From CAZTLE01 sp964614415 (GTDB lineage: Bacteria > Bacteroidota > Bacteroidia > Flavobacteriales > Flavobacteriaceae), in contig CAZTLE010000018.1 of NCBI GenBank assembly GCA_964614415.1, positions 1 through 32,086 of the forward strand: 32,086 bases of DNA. The letters are read 5' to 3'. A model generated the notes under the pieces. That model was not told the DNA's origin. It worked only from the letters and a program-made list of their open reading frames with translations, and made no database searches. A program made the position numbers and the translations under genes. Of this stretch, positions 30,507 to 32,086 are shown one piece after another (the stretch's first letter is position 1; the number at the start of each line of letters is the position of its first letter).

Positions 30507-32086
30507 CTATCTGTGTACGTATAGGTATCCTGTGTAACTGTTCTGTCCCGGATTCTCGCCTGGGAAGGTAAGTATGTAATAGTACGTACCTGTTGGTAAC
30601 TCTTCTCCCTGGCGGATCGTAGCACGACCATCAGAAACGCCCCTGAAGACATTACTCTGACCGTCACTACCTCCGTAGCCGTCTGTATCGAAGACTTTCA
30701 CACCCCAACGGTTGAAGATCTTCATGTTGTTGTTCGGCCAGTTTTCAATACCGAGTACGATAAAGAAGTCGTTCAGGCCGTCTCCATCAGGAGTCACACC
30801 ATTGAATATCTCAAACTCCAATCCACCGATATCCGGGATAATTGTGAGCGTTGGATCATCAGGATCTCCGTCACCATTGTTGTCAATGTTATCCAGATTC
30901 ACCGGATCATCAGAGTCATCCTGTACTTCGTTACCGTCTATATCAAATCCGGTAGCCGTAGCCTGGTTGATCACCTCACCGGCTTCAATATCGGCCTCAG
31001 TGATAACATACGTACCTGTAAATGTGGTATCATCTGTCTCACCTGGCAGCAATACGTCTATCGGACCACCTTCAATCACAACTCCTGGGAGCGGATCTTC
31101 TATGGTGATGTCATACAAGGTGACATTACCTGTATTCGTCACACTGAAGATGTACGTAATAGTCTCTCCGGCCTGTCCGCTAAGATCTCCGTTCTCGTCA
31201 TTGAAGATTCCGGTTTTCTCCACGGATATTGAAGCGTCCTCACAAAGACCTGTGATCGTTGGATCATCGGTATCAACTGCTGTACCTGAAAGATCCATCA
31301 CCAGTTCACCGTCAGAAGTAGTTCCTTCGGCTATCGCCTGGTTCTCTACTTCTCCTGCATCGATGTCATCCTGTGTGATCACATATGTTGCAGTGTAAAT
31401 CCAGATCTCATCTACATCCAGTTCACCGTCACCATCAGTATCACCCGAGTCTGGTCCTGCGATAACACCACCTAGTAGCGGATCGGTTACCACAATGTTA
31501 GACAGGCTCTCGTTACCTTCATTGGTCACTGTGAATACATAGTTGATCTCTTCACCTGGTTGTGAGCAGTCACCACCATCATCGTATTGTGAGGTCTTCA
31601 CAATTGCGATAACCGGGTTCTGACAAAGCACCGTAATAGTCGCGTCGTCAGTAGCAACTGTTGATCCGGAAAGATCACTGACTACTGTACCATCAGGTGC
31701 TGTACCGTCTGCCGTGGCCTGGTTGGTCACCTGACCGGCATCGATATCATCCTGAGTGATAATGTATATTCCACTGTAAATCCATGTTTCATCTACATCC
31801 AGTTCGTTGTCACCATCCGTATCACCTGAATCCGGTCCTGGAACCACACCACCTAGTAGTGCGTCAGTTACCACAATGTTAGACAGACTCACGTTACCTT
31901 CGTTAGTAACTGTGAACGTGTACTCGATAGCTTTTCCAGGATCAGAACAATCACCGCCGTCATCGTACAATGCAGTCTTCACGATTGCGATAGCAGGATC
32001 CTGACATAGCGTTGTTATGGTTGAATCATCGGTAGTAACTGTTGATCCGGATAGATCACTAACTACCGTACCATCAGGTGCTGTAC
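30507..32086 (-). CDS. T9SS type B adhesin with DUF11-like repeats, 5' end missing
   Basis: The frame is open to the window edge, so at least 525 codons are visible and the true start lies outside. Repeats of 127 aa (381 bp) each contain QNPVIAIVKTSQYDDGGD, INYVFTVTNEGNESLSNI, the acidic loop DSGDTDGDGELDVDE and YVITQDDIDAGEVENQA; these are DUF11/conserved-repeat domains with possible calcium-binding loops. A third, more diverged unit and the spacer NIDNNGDGDPDDPT precede the end. The last 90 residues (VTPDGDGLNDFF, MKIFNRWGVKVF, GTYYYILTF, YTGYLYVHR) are a type B/gliding-motility-associated sorting domain. The protein is probably displayed through the downstream SprF-like protein. Confidence 0.9.
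   Translation of the reverse strand, partial: TAPDGTVVSDLSGSTVTTDDSTITTLCQDPAIAIVKTALYDDGGDCSDPGKAIEYTFTVTNEGNVSLSNIVVTDALLGGVVPGPDSGDTDGDNELDVDETWIYSGIYIITQDDIDAGQVTNQATADGTAPDGTVVSDLSGSTVATDDATITVLCQNPVIAIVKTSQYDDGGDCSQPGEEINYVFTVTNEGNESLSNIVVTDPLLGGVIAGPDSGDTDGDGELDVDEIWIYTATYVITQDDIDAGEVENQAIAEGTTSDGELVMDLSGTAVDTDDPTITGLCEDASISVEKTGIFNDENGDLSGQAGETITYIFSVTNTGNVTLYDITIEDPLPGVVIEGGPIDVLLPGETDDTTFTGTYVITEADIEAGEVINQATATGFDIDGNEVQDDSDDPVNLDNIDNNGDGDPDDPTLTIIPDIGGLEFEIFNGVTPDGDGLNDFFIVLGIENWPNNNMKIFNRWGVKVFDTDGYGGSDGQSNVFRGVSDGRATIRQGEELPTGTYYYILTFPGENPGQNSYTGYLYVHR

Overview
The window looks like a chromosomal segment of a marine-type member of the Flavobacteriaceae (Bacteroidota). Three things point there: several type IX secretion system (T9SS) substrates with type A or type B C-terminal sorting domains, PorP/SprF and PorE-like proteins, and promoters of the Bacteroidota form TTTG-N19-TAnnTTTG. 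No phage, transposon, CRISPR array, tRNA or rRNA gene was recognised. One 10-N assembly gap lies at 9702-9711.

Region 1 (1-13.2 kb) is a surface-protein locus. It opens with the last 28 codons of a T9SS type A protein. Next comes a 650-bp stretch with a candidate structured RNA of about 290 nt, which has its own -7 promoter element and terminator. A 172-aa phage-tail-collar (microcystin-dependent-protein type) gene follows, then an opposing methyltransferase-like gene. A tight plus-strand series comes next: a Tat-exported intradiol-dioxygenase-like protein whose iron ligands appear lost, a second 172-aa collar protein, a periplasmic-binding-protein-fold protein without a signal peptide, and a 2791-aa T9SS adhesin. 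The adhesin carries three long N-terminal repeats, two Calx-beta domains and about 18 HYR/cadherin-like repeats of 80 aa, two of them split by inserted domains. Its stop-proximal 3' UTR is almost the same as that of the gene at position 1.

Region 2 (13.2-15.8 kb) has a small lipoprotein, two DoxX-like membrane proteins, an AlkB-type dioxygenase and an S1/P1 nuclease. A 16-bp perfect palindrome and a consensus promoter sit ahead of the second DoxX-like gene. Region 3 (15.8-19.0 kb) has low-complexity repeat islands on both sides of a Band 7/SPFH gene, then a short operon of a membrane protein, an exported alpha/beta hydrolase and an Arc-like ribbon-helix-helix protein.

Region 4 (19.0-25.5 kb) holds a T9SS protein built from seven exact 60-aa repeats (a likely seven-bladed propeller), a DUF819 transporter-like protein, a membrane-anchored AraC-type regulator, an exported flavin amine oxidase, a DUF4369 lipoprotein and a small helical protein. 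Region 5 (25.5-27.5 kb, minus strand) is a compact operon idi - PTPS/QueD-like - manA-like. Region 6 (27.5-32.1 kb, minus strand) is a T9SS cassette: a large DUF11-repeat adhesin with a type B sorting domain (5' end outside the window), then PorP/SprF, then a PorE-like TPR/propeller/OmpA protein. Together the window shows two T9SS export arrangements: type A proteins without a dedicated helper nearby, and a type B adhesin with its own SprF-like partner.
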